Shown here: one piece after another, positions 62,788 to 64,000 of the stretch
How positions within the stretch are numbered: position 1 is the first letter of the stretch
Layout of the letters: each line of letters begins with the position of its first letter
NCBI GenBank assembly: GCA_964406505.1
Contig: CAYORX010000001.1
Location: forward strand, 1-64,000
Length of the DNA stretch: 64,000 bases
Direction of reading: 5' to 3'
DNA from: DTU015 sp964406505
GTDB lineage: Bacteria; Bacillota; Sulfobacillia; Fermentithermobacillales; Fermentithermobacillaceae
The notes under the pieces: generated by a model
Seen by the model: only the letters and a program-made list of their open reading frames with translations
Databases searched by the model: none
What the model was told of the DNA's origin: nothing
Made by a program: the position numbers and the translations under genes

Positions 62788-63999
62788 ATGAAAGGTTACA
62801 AACCTCTAAGTATTTTTTTGGGAAGGGTTTTAGTCGTTTTGTTCATGGTGTATTCCTTAATCGGGCTATCTCCACAAGTTATATTCGCTGCATCTACCAC
62901 AAGTTTAACGATAAGGAAAATGGCATCAGACGAAAGCACGATTCTCGACGAAAAAGTGGTTGATTACACTTGGCTTATGGATCCAAATAATATGCCTGTT
63001 CTTGGTGATGGAATAACACACTATTACCATCAAGGTCCTGTGTTTGTAGACCATCTCGATGAAAAGACTCAAGAAATGCTTCGCTGGAACCCGGAAGAAG
63101 ATACAAATGTCGAGACCAAAGACATGGGAGCGGTTAAGGGTACAAATGTAAAAGATCTATGTGAATTAGTAGGTGGCATGCAAGAAGGAGATCAGATTAA
63201 TATAAAAGCATCAGACGGATTGAACAGAACTTTCGCATATGAAAATGTATATCAATACTCAGAACGAGAGGGTCCTATGGCTATATGTTGGTACAAAAAT
63301 GGCCAATATCCTGACACTGGTTATAGGGATGGGATGCGTTTGATATGGTTTGCTGATGATTCGACAAATCCTTGGGGAATGCACGTTTTCGGTAACTGGG
63401 ATTGGCATGAAGCAGCAGAAGAACAGTACTGGTATTTTCACCATAACCAAGGTCAGAAGTATCCTACAACAACAGGGCTTTCAATACAAAAGGTATCTGT
63501 TTTGACTATATTGAGTTCTTTGCCCGCTCCCGAAAATTCTGAGATTGCAGAGATGCCTAAGGAAGAACCCAAGATTCACGAGTGCGAAGATCCGGAGATC
63601 GTACCAAATTTGAAAGCACCTATAGCATCTTTTACTGCCCAAACTACTGAAGGGAAGGCCCCATTAACAGTAAAATTTGAAGATCAATCGCAAAATTCAC
63701 CCCTGTCTTGGAGTTGGGATTTTGATGGTGACGGTAAGGAAGACGATACGTCCCAAAATCCATGCTATACCTATCATGAACCAGGAATTTACAGTGTAAC
63801 CTTAGTCGTCTCAAACGATGGGGGTAATGATGAAAGGGTAGAGGAGGATTATATTATCGTGCTTCCCGAAGTTTCTTTGATTGATCAGGAATCTCCTGAA
63901 AAATCAAAATTTGTCCCCAAGTCGTCAATTTATGCATTTGTGTTCGTCATTTTGACTATAATCTTCGCTGCAATCTACTTTAAAACTAGACAGAAGTGA
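62788..63999 (+). CDS. Exported B-domain protein with PKD domain and membrane anchor
   Basis: A 403-residue protein that ends one base before the window edge. It has a signal peptide (about 1-33), one B-type domain of about 200 residues (YHQGPVFVDHLDE, KDLCELVGGMQEGDQ), a PKD domain at about 285-365 (GKAPLTVKFEDQSQNSPLSWSWDFDGDGKEDD), and a C-terminal membrane helix (about 378-398). It is not overlapped with wtpC but follows it by 47 bases with AAGGAGG before the ATG. PKD domains in surface proteins are especially common in methanogenic archaea, and the B domain also looks like archaeal surface proteins by recall. Confidence 0.87.
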   Translation: MKGYKPLSIFLGRVLVVLFMVYSLIGLSPQVIFAASTTSLTIRKMASDESTILDEKVVDYTWLMDPNNMPVLGDGITHYYHQGPVFVDHLDEKTQEMLRWNPEEDTNVETKDMGAVKGTNVKDLCELVGGMQEGDQINIKASDGLNRTFAYENVYQYSEREGPMAICWYKNGQYPDTGYRDGMRLIWFADDSTNPWGMHVFGNWDWHEAAEEQYWYFHHNQGQKYPTTTGLSIQKVSVLTILSSLPAPENSEIAEMPKEEPKIHECEDPEIVPNLKAPIASFTAQTTEGKAPLTVKFEDQSQNSPLSWSWDFDGDGKEDDTSQNPCYTYHEPGIYSVTLVVSNDGGNDERVEEDYIIVLPEVSLIDQESPEKSKFVPKSSIYAFVFVILTIIFAAIYFKTRQK

Positions 64000-64000
64000 C

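Overview
The window is about 64 kb of low-GC DNA that reads as a chromosomal segment of a Gram-positive, probably anaerobic, Bacillota (Clostridia-like) bacterium. Reasons: strong AGGAGG-type ribosome sites with many GTG and TTG starts, lipobox substrate-binding proteins, a CarD-family regulator, a protein with three C-terminal SLH (S-layer homology) domains, and two dpp/opp-type peptide transport operons. It is probably a draft or metagenome assembly, because a 25-base run of N (61734-61758) interrupts one gene. No rRNA, tRNA, CRISPR array or intact insertion sequence was seen.

Layout. 0-10 kb: an unrecognised protein, a membrane diguanylate cyclase, a cytosolic serine beta-lactamase-like hydrolase, then on the minus strand a compact operon of a second SxxK hydrolase plus four membrane proteins that resemble the DUF6754 group, an SLC13-type anion transporter, and a small MGMT-like protein. 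10-26 kb: two complete peptide-type ABC transport operons in tandem (substrate-binding protein, two permeases, two ATPases each). The second continues into four genes for a DUF917 protein, a nitrilase-superfamily amidohydrolase, an M20 deacylase and a DUF1177 protein, ending at a clear terminator. This looks like an uptake-and-hydrolysis pathway for an amide or peptide-like compound. 26-38 kb: an RND/MMPL exporter translationally coupled to a 1087-residue GLUG-repeat/coiled-coil surface protein; a CarD regulator followed by an MFS carrier, a flavoprotein and an amidase; and a lemA/DUF2207 pair.

38.8-51.3 kb is a defence island: a BrxF-like P-loop protein, a SNF2-type helicase with a C-terminal DUF3883 nuclease-like domain, a DUF1156 adenine methyltransferase and a DUF499 AAA ATPase with an N-terminal Swt1/HEPN-type domain. 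It looks like a BREX type 3-related core, but no PglZ, BrxA or BrxB is present in the window. The gap inside it holds the remains of a Phd-type antitoxin with an internal stop. The island ends beside a C69 peptidase and a convergent RAMA-like reading frame broken by a TAG. 51.4-55 kb holds ordinary metabolic genes (tandem GNAT, PhzF, aminotransferase).

55-64 kb is an unusual surface/metal region: a WtpABC tungstate/molybdate ABC transporter of archaeal type is joined by ATGA overlaps to two exported proteins with domains resembling the sulfite-oxidase (molybdopterin-binding) fold. It is flanked by two further exported relatives, one SLH-anchored with four such domains and one carrying a PKD domain. 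The defence island and the tungstate-linked surface proteins are the two places most likely to hold undescribed biology.
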